Source: Fibrobacter sp. UWB11 (GTDB taxonomy: Bacteria > Fibrobacterota > Fibrobacteria > Fibrobacterales > Fibrobacteraceae). From it: DNA of 64,000 nucleotides. Below, in pieces: positions 33,590 to 43,635 of the stretch. The translations under genes and the position numbers were made by a program. Position 1 is the first letter of the stretch; each line of letters starts with the position of its first letter. Under the pieces are notes generated by a model. That model was not told the DNA's origin. It was given only the letters and a program-made list of their open reading frames with translations, and did not search any database. The stretch spans positions 1,116,001 to 1,180,000 of the forward strand of contig NZ_FSRT01000001.1 in NCBI RefSeq assembly GCF_900143015.1, written 5' to 3'.

Positions 33590-36500
33590 TTACAGGCTGA
33601 TCAACCCTTCGGTATCCTTGCTCATGGCATCATAGAAGGCATAGCGGGCGTCCACTTCCTTCTGGAGGTCGTCGGCGAGCTTCTTGGCCACTTCCGGATT
33701 GTTACGGGTGAGCTGCTTGTAGCGGTTTTCGGTGTAGATGTATTCTGCAACCGGAATCGTCGGCTTCTTGGAGTCGAGGATAAGCGGAGCCTTTCCTTCG
33801 GCGGCGAGAGCCGGGTTGTAGCGGAGCAGAGTCCAGTAACCGGAATCCACGGCCATCTTCTGGTGCTGAAGCTGGCTGTTGAGATCGAAACCGTGGTTGA
33901 TGCAGGGGCAGTAGCAGATGATCAGAGACGGACCATTGTGTGCTTCTGCTTCCTGAAGAACCTTGAGTGCCTGAGCGTCGTTTGCACCGAGGGCGATACG
34001 GCCCACGTAAACGTTCTTGTAGCTCATGGCGATAAGGCCGAGGTCCTTCTTGCCAGCGCGCTTACCAGCGGCAGCGAAGAGGGCGACAGCGCCACGGTTC
34101 GTGGCCTTGGAAGCCTGTCCACCGGTGTTGGAGTACACTTCGGTATCGAGGACGCAGATGTTCACGTTTTCGCCCGTGGCCATCACGTGGTCGAGACCAC
34201 CGTAACCGATGTCGTATGCCCAACCGTCACCACCGAAGATCCACACGGACTTCTTCACGAGGTAGTCGGCGAATTCGTCGCGGAGGCTGACGGATGCATC
34301 GTCGGTAGCACCGGCGAGGGCGGCCTTCAGGGCGGCAACGTTTTCACGCTGGGCCTTGATGCCGGCTTCGTCGTCCTGCTTCTGGGTCGTGAGCTTTTCC
34401 TTGAGTTCAGCAGGAACGTTCACGGCTTCGAGGAGGCTCAAAGCCTGCTTGGCATGCTTCGTGATAGCGAGGCGCATACCGAGACCGAATTCAGCGTTGT
34501 CCTCGAACAAGCTGTTGGCCCATGCCGGACCGCGGCCTTCCTTGTTCTTTGCCCACGGAGTGGTCGGGAGGTTACCACCGTAAATGGAGGAGCAACCCGT
34601 AGCGTTGGCGACAACCATGCGGTCACCGAACAACTGGGAAACGAGACGCACATAAGCGGTTTCGCCGCAGCCTGCGCAGGAGCCGGAGAATTCGAACAAC
34701 GGTTCGAGGAGCATGGCCTGCTTGACGAGGTTCTTGTTGACCTTGGTGCGGTCGAATTCCGGGAGGTCGACGAAGAAGTCCCAGCACTTGCCTTCCTGGA
34801 CCTTGATGGGTTCCTGCGGCACCATGTTGATGGCCTTCTTGGTCTCGTCGGTCTTGTCCTTACCGATACAGGCCTGCGTACAAACGCCGCAACCCGTACA
34901 GTCGTAGCTGGACACGGAAATAGCGAACACCGGCTTTTCGGAACCTTCGAGCTTGAAGCCCTTGGCCGGAGTGTACTTGAAGCCTTCCGGAGCGTTCTTC
35001 ACGGCGGATTCGTCAACGACCTTCACGCGGATGGCTGCATGCGGGCAGACCATAGCGCACTTGCCGCACTGCACGCAAGCGTCCGGATTCCAGGACGGGA
35101 TGTTGAGGGCGAGGTCGCGCTTTTCGTACTTGGTGGTACCGGTCGGGAACACGCCGTCGCAAGGCATCTTGGAGACGGGGAGGAGTTCGCCGTTGCCCTT
35201 GATGATTTCTGCGGTGACTTCGTTCACGAACTTCGGAGCGTTGCCGTGGATCGGAGCGCGGAATTCCTTTGTGCTGGTGACAGCAGACGGAACCTTGACT
35301 TCGAAGAGGTTGGCAAGAGAGGCGTCGATAGCGTCCCAGTTCTTCTGGACGACTTCCATACCCTTCTTGGCGTAGGTCTTTTCGGCGTACTTCTTGATGT
35401 ACTTGATAGCAGTTTCTGCATCGAGAACGTTACCGAGCTTGGAGAAGAAGCAGGTCTGCATCACAGTGTTGATGCGGCGGCCCATGCCGGTCTTTGCGGC
35501 AACGGCGTAAGCGTCAATGACGAACACCTTGAGGTGCTTCTTGATGATGGCTTCCTGCACCGGACGCGGGAAGGTATCCCAAACGGTGTCGGCGGAGTGC
35601 GGGGTGTTCACGAGGAACGTTGCACCGACCTTGGCATACTTGAGCATGTCGATGGATTCGAGATGCGGAGTATGGTGGCAAGCAACAAAGTCAGCTTCGT
35701 TTTCGCCAATGAGGTACGGGGCGTCGATGATGCTCTTACCAAAGCGGAGGTGAGAGGTGGTCATGGAGCCGGACTTCTTGGAGTCGTAAACGAAGTAGCC
35801 CTGAGCGTAGTTGTCGGTTTCGTTACCGATAATCTTGATGGAGTTCTTGTTGGCTCCGACAGTACCGTCAGAGCCGAGACCGAAGAACATGGCCTGGAAG
35901 AAGTCGCTTTCGAGCTTGAAGTTCGGATCGATGGTGAGGCTCGTGTGGCAAACGTCGTCGTTGATACCGACTGTGAAGCGAGCCTTCGGTTCTGCCTTGG
36001 AGAGTTCGTCGAAGATGGCCTTGACCATAGCCGGGGTGAATTCCTTGGAGGAAAGACCGTAGCGGCCACCGATCATCTTCGGCATAGCCATCTTGCCAGC
36101 CATCACAGCTTCGGAAATAGCGGTAAGGGCATCCTGGAAGAGCGGTTCGCCTGCGGAACCCGGTTCCTTGCAGCGGTCGAGGACGGCAATCTTCTTGACA
36201 GTCTTCGGGAGAGCGGCAACGACAGCTTCCATCGGGAACGGACGATAGAGGCGGATGTTCACGAGACCGACCTTTTCGCCCTTGGAATTGAGGTACTTGA
36301 CGGTGTCACCGATGGTGCAGGTCGAAGAACCCATAGAAATAATGACGCGTTCTGCATCAGCAGCACCGACGTAGTCCACGATGTGGTACTGACGGCCAGT
36401 GTAGCTTGCAACCTTGTCCATATACTTCTGGACAATTTCCGGAACCTTGGCGTAGAACGGGTTCACCGTTTCACGGCCCTGGAAGTAAACGTCCGGGTTT

Positions 36501-37159
36501 TGGGCGGTACCGCGCATAGTCGGGCGGTCCGGTGTGAGGCAGCGTTCGCGGCAAGCCTTCACATACTTTTCGTCGATGACGTTACGGATAACGCCGTCTT
36601 CGAGAGCTTCGATCTTCATCACTTCGTGAGAGGTACGGAAACCGTCGAAGAAGTGCATGAACGGAACGCGGCTTTCGAGAGTAGAAGCGTGGGCCACGAG
36701 AGCGAGGTCCTGGCATTCCTGTACGCAGCTGGAGGCGAGCATCGCAAAACCCGTCTGGCGGCAAGCCATCACGTCGGAGTGGTCACCGAAAATGGAAAGG
36801 CCCTGCATAGCAAGAGCACGTGCAGTGACGTGGAAGACCGTGGGGGTCAGTTCGCCTGCAATCTTGTACATGTTCGGGATCATCAAGAGAAGACCCTGAG
36901 ATGCGGTGAAGGTCGTGGTCAAAGCACCGGCCTGCAGAGCACCGTGAACGGTACCGGCAGCGCCACCTTCGGACTGCATTTCAAACACGCGGGGAACCTG
37001 TCCCCAAATATTCTTCTTGCCTGCAGCACTCCAGTTGTCGGCGTGCTCAGCCATAGGACTAGACGGTGTAATCGGGTAAATAGCCGCAACTTCGCTAACA
37101 GCAAACGCTACGCTAGCGGTGGCTTCGTTACCGTCACACGCAATCATCTTTTTTGCCAT
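33590..37159 (-). CDS. nifJ: Pyruvate:ferredoxin (flavodoxin) oxidoreductase, single-chain
   Basis: 1189 residues, the usual size of the homodimeric fused enzyme. It oxidises pyruvate with CoA to acetyl-CoA and CO2 and reduces ferredoxin, central to fermentation in an anaerobe. Order: pyruvate-binding domains (residues ~1-400, 'YPITPSSPMAEHADNW' and 'MQSEGGAAGTVHGALQ'); gamma/linker domain; two 4Fe-4S ferredoxin motifs 'CVQCGKCAMVCPHAA' (~691) and 'CTGCGVCTQACIGK' (~755); proximal cluster and TPP domain 'SCAGCGETAYVRL' and 'GGDGWAYDIGYGGLDHV' (~978). The start ATG has ACGGAGATAT upstream. Codon bias is very strong, indicating high expression. A short 3' remnant of a second copy lies downstream. 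Confidence 0.97.
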   Translation of the reverse strand: MAKKMIACDGNEATASVAFAVSEVAAIYPITPSSPMAEHADNWSAAGKKNIWGQVPRVFEMQSEGGAAGTVHGALQAGALTTTFTASQGLLLMIPNMYKIAGELTPTVFHVTARALAMQGLSIFGDHSDVMACRQTGFAMLASSCVQECQDLALVAHASTLESRVPFMHFFDGFRTSHEVMKIEALEDGVIRNVIDEKYVKACRERCLTPDRPTMRGTAQNPDVYFQGRETVNPFYAKVPEIVQKYMDKVASYTGRQYHIVDYVGAADAERVIISMGSSTCTIGDTVKYLNSKGEKVGLVNIRLYRPFPMEAVVAALPKTVKKIAVLDRCKEPGSAGEPLFQDALTAISEAVMAGKMAMPKMIGGRYGLSSKEFTPAMVKAIFDELSKAEPKARFTVGINDDVCHTSLTIDPNFKLESDFFQAMFFGLGSDGTVGANKNSIKIIGNETDNYAQGYFVYDSKKSGSMTTSHLRFGKSIIDAPYLIGENEADFVACHHTPHLESIDMLKYAKVGATFLVNTPHSADTVWDTFPRPVQEAIIKKHLKVFVIDAYAVAAKTGMGRRINTVMQTCFFSKLGNVLDAETAIKYIKKYAEKTYAKKGMEVVQKNWDAIDASLANLFEVKVPSAVTSTKEFRAPIHGNAPKFVNEVTAEIIKGNGELLPVSKMPCDGVFPTGTTKYEKRDLALNIPSWNPDACVQCGKCAMVCPHAAIRVKVVDESAVKNAPEGFKYTPAKGFKLEGSEKPVFAISVSSYDCTGCGVCTQACIGKDKTDETKKAINMVPQEPIKVQEGKCWDFFVDLPEFDRTKVNKNLVKQAMLLEPLFEFSGSCAGCGETAYVRLVSQLFGDRMVVANATGCSSIYGGNLPTTPWAKNKEGRGPAWANSLFEDNAEFGLGMRLAITKHAKQALSLLEAVNVPAELKEKLTTQKQDDEAGIKAQRENVAALKAALAGATDDASVSLRDEFADYLVKKSVWIFGGDGWAYDIGYGGLDHVMATGENVNICVLDTEVYSNTGGQASKATNRGAVALFAAAGKRAGKKDLGLIAMSYKNVYVGRIALGANDAQALKVLQEAEAHNGPSLIICYCPCINHGFDLNSQLQHQKMAVDSGYWTLLRYNPALAAEGKAPLILDSKKPTIPVAEYIYTENRYKQLTRNNPEVAKKLADDLQKEVDARYAFYDAMSKDTEGLISL

Positions 37160-37315
37160 GGATATCTCCGTTTTTAGGTTTTTTCGTAAAAAATCTGATC
37201 ATATACACCTTCGGCGTGCGATACACGCAAGAAGGGCAAAAATCCACGCATAAAATTAAATAAGATTACCCAAAACGGACAACCAATTTTTGAAAAAATG
37301 CGGAAATATTAGCAT

Positions 37316-37346
37316 AGTCACCCCGGACACAGCTCGGGGATGCGCT
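37316..37346. repeat. Intergenic palindromic repeat
   Basis: GTCACCCCGG ... CTCGGGGATG: CCCCG/CGGGG arms with the GTCA edge of the dispersed family, between the NFGA-like gene end and the nifJ start. Confidence 0.55.
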
Positions 37347-37351
37347 ATTTA

Positions 37352-38023
37352 TTATTTGCTCAGCAATTTCTGGTTAATTTCAATTTCCAGTCCGGCGTAG
37401 CTTGGGCCAAACTTTTGCCTTAGCGTTGTGGTGAGACCGTCGGATTTACCCAAATAGGGGTAGTTCTTGCGGATTTTGAGCCACGGTGCACGTTCGTGAA
37501 TGCTCTTGATGAGTGCCGTTGCAATTTTTGCTTCGGTGGGGCGTGCGGGGTCATAAAGAATTCCCACGTCGGCATCTCGCTCTACGTCGTTCAAGACCGG
37601 GGTGAAACTGTGAATCCCCAAGTGGATGACTTTGAGAGGGGCTTCTTTTTCGATTTTTCGCTCTCTTGCGGAAATTATTCCGGAAACAAAGTTTTCGATT
37701 TTCTCACGGTATTTTTTCCAAAGAGTAAACATGTACTCTTTGACTGCGCTTGGTAAACTTGCTGTATATTCCGAATAGAACGACTTGCTTGTCGAACTGC
37801 GGTTCATGTCGACCACCAGGCGCGAAAAACGGCTTGAACAGTGAAAGTCCGGTTTTAGCCGTTTTACAAGATTTGAAAATATGTTGTACGCACCGATGTC
37901 GTAACCGCGGTGAGAGGCGAGAACTTCATCGGGAATCTTTGAATCGCGGAGAGCGCGCAGGACGAAATCCGGCACAGCGTTGCTCGCATGTTCGCAGGTA
38001 ATCATCAGTGCCGGTGCTTTCAT
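37352..38023 (-). CDS. N-formylglutamate amidohydrolase family protein
   Basis: 223 residues. Family pattern (PF05013): 'ITCEHASNAVPDF' near the N-terminus (metal ligands Glu, His), 'SHRGYDIGA', 'SRLVVDMNRS' and 'IHLGIHSFTPVL' (His ligand). True HutG enzymes release glutamate from N-formylglutamate, but many members sit beside ATP-grasp and GCS2 ligases and probably hydrolyse other amides. Here it overlaps by one base the stop of the upstream C39-peptidase-like gene. There are no hut genes nearby, so histidine breakdown is unlikely to be its role. Confidence 0.82.
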   Translation of the reverse strand: MKAPALMITCEHASNAVPDFVLRALRDSKIPDEVLASHRGYDIGAYNIFSNLVKRLKPDFHCSSRFSRLVVDMNRSSTSKSFYSEYTASLPSAVKEYMFTLWKKYREKIENFVSGIISARERKIEKEAPLKVIHLGIHSFTPVLNDVERDADVGILYDPARPTEAKIATALIKSIHERAPWLKIRKNYPYLGKSDGLTTTLRQKFGPSYAGLEIEINQKLLSK

Positions 38024-38718
38024 TATTTTTTCTCCACAACAAGAATATTTCCGTCATAAGTCATGACACCCAACAGAATGCTGTGAATCAGACGGAATTT
38101 GTCCACTTTATAGTAAGGACCGTTTGCCATCGGGTTTGTACAATCAGGGTCTGCGACCATGAATTGCTTTTTTTCGTCAAGCCCGTAAAGCACCACAAAA
38201 TGGCCCATCGGTTCGCCATGAATGTCGTCAAAAACTGATTGGTCGTTATCGTTGGTGTATTCGCGAGGGGAACGATAAAGGTAGGTGGCGCTTAAGCCGC
38301 AAAGAACAGGGATGCCGCGCTTGAAATAGCCTTCGAACATGCTAGCGCGAAGGTCTGCCGTAGCGACTGTTCCGCCCAAGTCGATAAATCTAATATAGGC
38401 GTCAATTGCTTTTTTAAGCTTAGGTGCATGTTTTGCCTTGTGCAAGGCGACCAGTTTTTCGCGGAGTTCGGGCATCTTGAGCTTGCTCCACGTCGGGTCA
38501 AAAATCTTTAAATTGTAAGAATAAATTGTAGCCTTGAATCCGCGTTTGAGGGCGTCTATACCCAGGAATACACCTAGCGTGCCGCCTTCTTCCAAAAATT
38601 CAATTTCGGAAATGAGTTTTTTAAGGGGAATATTATAGCCAAGATAAGAATAAACAGCGTGTAGGCTAGTGGGTCCGCACGTAACATCGTCTGGCTGAGG
38701 GAGTATTTTCAAATCCAT
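38023..38718 (-). CDS. C39-like cysteine peptidase family protein
   Basis: 231 residues from ATG 38718 (GAGG six bases upstream); the open frame extends 13 codons further without a signal. Papain-fold C39 motifs: 'QPDDVTCGPTSLHAVY' (catalytic Cys near residue 12), 'GHFVVLYGLD' (catalytic His) and 'VADPD' (Asp). No transporter or ATPase domain, so it is not a bacteriocin exporter. No signal peptide, so cytosolic. Translationally coupled to the N-formylglutamate-amidohydrolase-like gene. The pair would complement the GCS2/RimK pair at 3.5-6.3 kb. Confidence 0.8.
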   Translation of the reverse strand: MDLKILPQPDDVTCGPTSLHAVYSYLGYNIPLKKLISEIEFLEEGGTLGVFLGIDALKRGFKATIYSYNLKIFDPTWSKLKMPELREKLVALHKAKHAPKLKKAIDAYIRFIDLGGTVATADLRASMFEGYFKRGIPVLCGLSATYLYRSPREYTNDNDQSVFDDIHGEPMGHFVVLYGLDEKKQFMVADPDCTNPMANGPYYKVDKFRLIHSILLGVMTYDGNILVVEKK

Positions 38719-38882
38719 CGAGTGCCTCGTTATTAACCGTGGCGGTTTGATTACCAAATCGTCAATCCACGCTAAAATATAGAAAATTGTTATTAGTTAT
38801 GTGTTTTTGGCTACTAGAAAAATAAAGCATAGTTTTTATTGCGGGAATGAAATAATTCTATTAAAATACTTATTTTAAATTT

Positions 38883-39491
38883 ATGATTGATAAAATATGG
38901 ATTTGCTGTTTCGCTTTGCTTGCCGTTGGCTTTTTAGCCTGTTCTGATTCGACTCCGTCCAGTGCGGAATTTCGAGCAAATTTTTTTACCGATTCTCGTG
39001 ACCAGCAAACATACAAGCTTTTGGATATTGGTGGGCGAGTGTGGATGGCTGAAAATCTCAATTATCAAGAAAATTTGGAGATAGTTGTTGATACTGTTCG
39101 CGGTTGGTCCGGTTGTTTTAATAATAGTGAAGATTTCTGTGAAAAACAGGGGCGGCTCTACGAATGGGATGTGGCGATGAATGCTTGCCCAGATGGCTGG
39201 GAACTTCCGTCCAAGGCAGATTTCGATAGCTTGTTTGCGGCGGTGGGCGGCCCTGAATATGCAGCGGATTCTCTAAAATCGCGTGGCTTTATCTCGGAAA
39301 TCCAGGGCGGATATCATTTTATGGAGTATTTTAGCTTTTTTGAAAATTATGCTTATTTTTGGACCCGAGACGAGGTCCGGGGGAGCAACGCTCGTAGTGT
39401 GATGTTCGAAAATGGACGTTCTAGCGCATCTTTTGATGAAACATACGAGAAATTTGCCTTATCTGTGAGGTGTGTCCAAGGAAAAAATTGA
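38883..39491 (+). CDS. Lipoprotein with Fibrobacter major paralogous domain
   Basis: 202 residues. Lipobox GFLAC (Cys near residue 20) followed by a Ser-rich spacer. The domain (TIGR02145-type) is clear: 'TYKLLDIGGRVWMAENLNY', 'GRLYEWDVAMNACPDGWELPSKADF' split around the central Cys, and 'ALSVRCVQ' at the end. It contains conserved Cys that likely pair. This domain was first described as a large paralogous family in F. succinogenes; the function is unknown, often on surface lipoproteins. Single-gene unit. Confidence 0.9.
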   Translation: MIDKIWICCFALLAVGFLACSDSTPSSAEFRANFFTDSRDQQTYKLLDIGGRVWMAENLNYQENLEIVVDTVRGWSGCFNNSEDFCEKQGRLYEWDVAMNACPDGWELPSKADFDSLFAAVGGPEYAADSLKSRGFISEIQGGYHFMEYFSFFENYAYFWTRDEVRGSNARSVMFENGRSSASFDETYEKFALSVRCVQGKN

Positions 39492-39539
39492 AAATATATT
39501 ATATTAGTTATATCACCATCAAAAACATTAGGAGCTCCT

Positions 39540-39707
39540 ATGGCTATCGACCACAATCTCTTAACGGGACAGTTCCGTCCTCTTGGCGAAAACAAAATTG
39601 AGCAAACCCTTTCTGCAAGCCAGAAGGTTTTGCCCACGCATACGGGAAAAAGCGCAATGCGCCATTTGACCCCGCGAAACCGAAAGCCTAAACTCGAAAA
39701 ATCGTAA
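39540..39707 (+). CDS. Small basic protein, 55 residues
   Basis: ATG 39540 is preceded by AGGAGCTCCT. The product begins MAIDHNLLTGQFRPLG, has a Thr/Ser-rich middle and ends in a basic tail (RNRKPKLEKS). No membrane segment. An AT-rich promoter-like stretch (TATATTATATTAG) precedes it. The ribosome-binding site and clean start support a real gene, but no family is recognised. It lies 86 bases before tgt, with a palindromic repeat in between. Confidence 0.55.
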   Translation: MAIDHNLLTGQFRPLGENKIEQTLSASQKVLPTHTGKSAMRHLTPRNRKPKLEKS

Positions 39708-39714
39708 CGGTTGC

Positions 39715-39760
39715 CGTCATCCTGAGCGGAGAACCATTAGGTTCGAAGACGAAGGATCCA
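39715..39760. repeat. Intergenic palindromic repeat (CGTCATCCTGAG... type)
   Basis: Starts CGTCATCCTGAGCGGAG and ends GACGAAGGATCCA, like the repeat at 56665-56696 and the in-frame element at 51268-51340. Confidence 0.7.
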
Positions 39761-39763
39761 TAG

Positions 39764-40936
<1,173 letters not shown>

Positions 40937-40943
40937 AATCATA

Positions 40944-40979
40944 TTGTAGCATATAATACCTTTGTTGTAGCATATTAAT
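40944..40979 (+). promoter_or_regulatory. Direct repeat TTGTAGCATAT(t)AAT x2, possible operator or promoter
   Basis: Two near-identical 14-15-base copies spaced 21 bp apart (two helical turns), just after tgt and 120 bases before the large InlB-repeat gene. Each contains a TATAAT/TATTAAT-like core. Confidence 0.4.
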
Positions 40980-41022
40980 CGCGCTATCTTTAATTTTGAA
41001 AAACGTGTCTAAAAAAGCATGG

Positions 41023-41049
41023 ATAAATCCTGCTCTAGGTTGGATTTAT
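41023..41049. repeat. Inverted repeat ATAAATCC / GGATTTAT
   Basis: 8-base arms with an 11-base loop, 50 bases upstream of the 41099 start; could be an operator or a 5' UTR hairpin. Confidence 0.4.
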
Positions 41050-41098
41050 ATGTATATTGATGAGCGAGTGGATGATTGCTATATATTAGGGAGAAAAT

Positions 41099-43606
41099 AT
41101 GTTGAAGTCATTTTATGCTTTTATTTGCTTGCTTATCGCGGGAAATGCTTTTGCCGTAGTTGCAGTTAGGGATACGATTTATATTGATTACGATTTGCAG
41201 GGAGGAACGAATAATCCTGAAAACTTATCTTCCTATTTGTATAAATATAGCGATCGCTCGGACGCCCCTTCAATTAATTTTTTCCCGCCCACCAAGGATG
41301 GTGCCGAGTTTCTGGGCTGGTATTTTAATTCATCTCCTTACGATAATAACGCTGTTACTCGTGCTGATGCAGCTATTTCTGTCAGCCGCACCCAAAATGG
41401 ACGGTTGTCGCTTTATGCTCGCTGGGGAGTGAAGGCGAAAATCCCGCAACTGAATGAATCGGGATGTATGCTGGTTCACGATGCCGCAGAACTTTACGGT
41501 GCTGTGAAGATTGCCGATAGTCTATTAAATAAAAATCATCAAATCTGCGTTTCCATTGAGAATGATATTGTCGTCAACAAGAATCTCTTGGCAGCAGACG
41601 GTTCCCCGAACGAGGGAACTCATTATTGGTGGAAACCTTTTAAAAATTTTGTGGGCACGATCGAAGGGAACGGCCACACTATCTCGGGCTTGTATGGCAA
41701 TATTGGCCTTGTTGGTCAAGCCGGGCGAGGTTATAACAATGTAATTCAAAATTTGGGAATCGTTGATTCTTATTTTGCTGGCAATGGTTATGTCGGTTCT
41801 TTTATTGCTAATACGCTAGGCTTTGGAACTTCACTGAAGAATGTTTATAGTACGGCTACTTTGGATAGCAGGGGGAGCTATGTCGGTGGTCTTGTCGGTT
41901 ATGCCCGTGTTCAACAAGACTATTGTATAGATGTTACTCTTGAAACTCCGATAAGCAAAGCCCCTCGTGCAGCCAACACTTATGATAATAATCATAATGC
42001 GGTAACTGTAGAAAATGCTTATTTTGCTGGACGTTTGGTGGGGTATCGCGGAGGTGGCCTTGTGGGCGGGACTGATTTCTCCGTTTTCAAAAATACCTTC
42101 TTTGTAGGAACCGCTGAGGCAAAGGAGATTTTTTCGGCAATTAGCCAAAAAGGTCTGACTCAGTGTCAAGATTTTCCAGACTGGAAAGTTGTGGCTGAAA
42201 ATACCTTTTACCTTGATTCCTATACTAATGACGAATTTGAAGCGAGTGCGGCTTCTGCCTCAGCTTTTTCCGATGGAACCGTTCTTGAAAAACTCGTGAA
42301 TGGTTCCAGTTACCCCATCTGGACGCAAGATGTCGGGAAGGACGCTTGTCCAAAGCTGAACGGTGTGTATTACGACATTGCGTATGATTTGGCCGGTGGC
42401 GTCAATGACTCTGCAAATCCAAGCTACTACAAGCCAAAACAAGAAGTATTGCTGAAGCCTGCGTCAAAAAATGGCGATGTTTTTGAAGGCTGGTTTGCTG
42501 ATTCAAACTTTGTAACTCCATTAGAAAAAATTGAATCTACAGATAAAGGAAATAATAAAATTTTTGCCAAGTGGAAAAGCGGGTATTCTATCACTTACGT
42601 GAACGATGGTTCTTATTATAATGCTTATCATTCTGCACAGAAAGGCAATCCGACTTACCGTTATGCGGATTCTGCAACGTTCGTGCTGAAAGAACCCACT
42701 AAAAACGGGAAAACTTTCGTTGGCTGGTACTCGGATTCTTCCTTTACAACTAAGGTAACGGAATTGCCCACGGGTAACACCGAAGATATTGTTCTTTATG
42801 CCAAATGGAGTGCCCGAGAAATCAAGATTATTTACAACTTGGACGGCGGCACAATGGGTGATGCGAAAAATCCGGAAACAGCAATGAGCGGAGAAAGTAT
42901 TTTGCTTAAAAGTCCGACTCGTGAAGGATTCCTTTTTCGTGGCTGGATAGGCCCCAATGGTGGTAATTTGGATAAATTAGGTGACTTTGATCGTTCCATT
43001 TATGTCAATTCGAAAGACGATGAATTTAATTTGAAAGCTGTATGGATTTATGCACCTCAAAAACCAGCAACAGATGCTGACGGCTGTTATCTTGTAACGA
43101 ATGTTCATGAACTGTTCTATTTTGACGAAATTGCAAACAATGAATTAAGCGAAAAACCGCCTATAAAATCCTGTATCAAAATCATGAACGATATCGTTGT
43201 GAACGAAAACATGAATAAAGATTATGTTGATTGGCATCCGATGAACTATGAAAATATTTTTGCAGGAATCATCTATGGAAACGGACATTCCATCAGTGGC
43301 TTGTATATGAGCTGTAATTTCTTCTATAACGATAACTATAAAGCTTTTTATGGGTTGATTGAAAATAAGCCTTACCAACAAATTTATCCAGAAGTGCAGA
43401 ATTTATATCTCGCTAATTTCTATTTCGCCAATGAATATTATGATAAGGTTTTGCTCAATGTAAATGGTAGGGATGGTGTTGGTGGTCCGAGAAGCGGAAT
43501 TCGCAAGACGATTGACCCGACACCGTTGAAGAAAAAATATGCCCCGAAGTATGATGTCAAAGGCCGCAATATGAAAACGCGACCGAACTATGGAGTGTAC
43601 TTCTGA
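41099..43606 (+). CDS. Large surface protein with InlB-type repeats and C-terminal sorting-like tail
   Basis: 835 residues, signal peptide LKSFYAFICLLIAGNAFA. Four InlB B-type (Listeria-Bacteroides) repeats are visible: 'IDYDLQGGT...FLGWYF...LYARW' (~30-110), 'IAYDLAGGV...FEGWF...IFAKW' (~425-495), 'ITYVNDG...FVGWYS...LYAKW' (~500-575), 'IIYNLDGGT...FRGWI...LKAVW' (~580-650). Between and after them are two parallel-beta-like regions with 'GNGHTISGLYGN' or 'GNGHSISGLYMS' and GLUG-like 'GGLVGY'. The tail starts 'YDVKGRNM' and ends 'GVYF', as in the protein at 26032. Likely a cell-surface adhesin. TTAGGGAG precedes the ATG. Confidence 0.85.
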   Translation: MLKSFYAFICLLIAGNAFAVVAVRDTIYIDYDLQGGTNNPENLSSYLYKYSDRSDAPSINFFPPTKDGAEFLGWYFNSSPYDNNAVTRADAAISVSRTQNGRLSLYARWGVKAKIPQLNESGCMLVHDAAELYGAVKIADSLLNKNHQICVSIENDIVVNKNLLAADGSPNEGTHYWWKPFKNFVGTIEGNGHTISGLYGNIGLVGQAGRGYNNVIQNLGIVDSYFAGNGYVGSFIANTLGFGTSLKNVYSTATLDSRGSYVGGLVGYARVQQDYCIDVTLETPISKAPRAANTYDNNHNAVTVENAYFAGRLVGYRGGGLVGGTDFSVFKNTFFVGTAEAKEIFSAISQKGLTQCQDFPDWKVVAENTFYLDSYTNDEFEASAASASAFSDGTVLEKLVNGSSYPIWTQDVGKDACPKLNGVYYDIAYDLAGGVNDSANPSYYKPKQEVLLKPASKNGDVFEGWFADSNFVTPLEKIESTDKGNNKIFAKWKSGYSITYVNDGSYYNAYHSAQKGNPTYRYADSATFVLKEPTKNGKTFVGWYSDSSFTTKVTELPTGNTEDIVLYAKWSAREIKIIYNLDGGTMGDAKNPETAMSGESILLKSPTREGFLFRGWIGPNGGNLDKLGDFDRSIYVNSKDDEFNLKAVWIYAPQKPATDADGCYLVTNVHELFYFDEIANNELSEKPPIKSCIKIMNDIVVNENMNKDYVDWHPMNYENIFAGIIYGNGHSISGLYMSCNFFYNDNYKAFYGLIENKPYQQIYPEVQNLYLANFYFANEYYDKVLLNVNGRDGVGGPRSGIRKTIDPTPLKKKYAPKYDVKGRNMKTRPNYGVYF

Positions 43607-43635
43607 TATAGAGAAAATTTTCTAGATTTGGGCCC

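Noticed and set aside
33434-37177. A 1247-codon open frame on the plus strand opposite nifJ
   Set aside because: The minus strand clearly encodes nifJ with all motifs. The long antisense frame follows from its strong codon bias, and its translation shows no known fold or start signal.
37352-38718. Bacteriocin export or histidine-degradation locus
   Set aside because: The C39-like protein has no ABC transporter or TM region, and no hut genes accompany the amidohydrolase-like gene.
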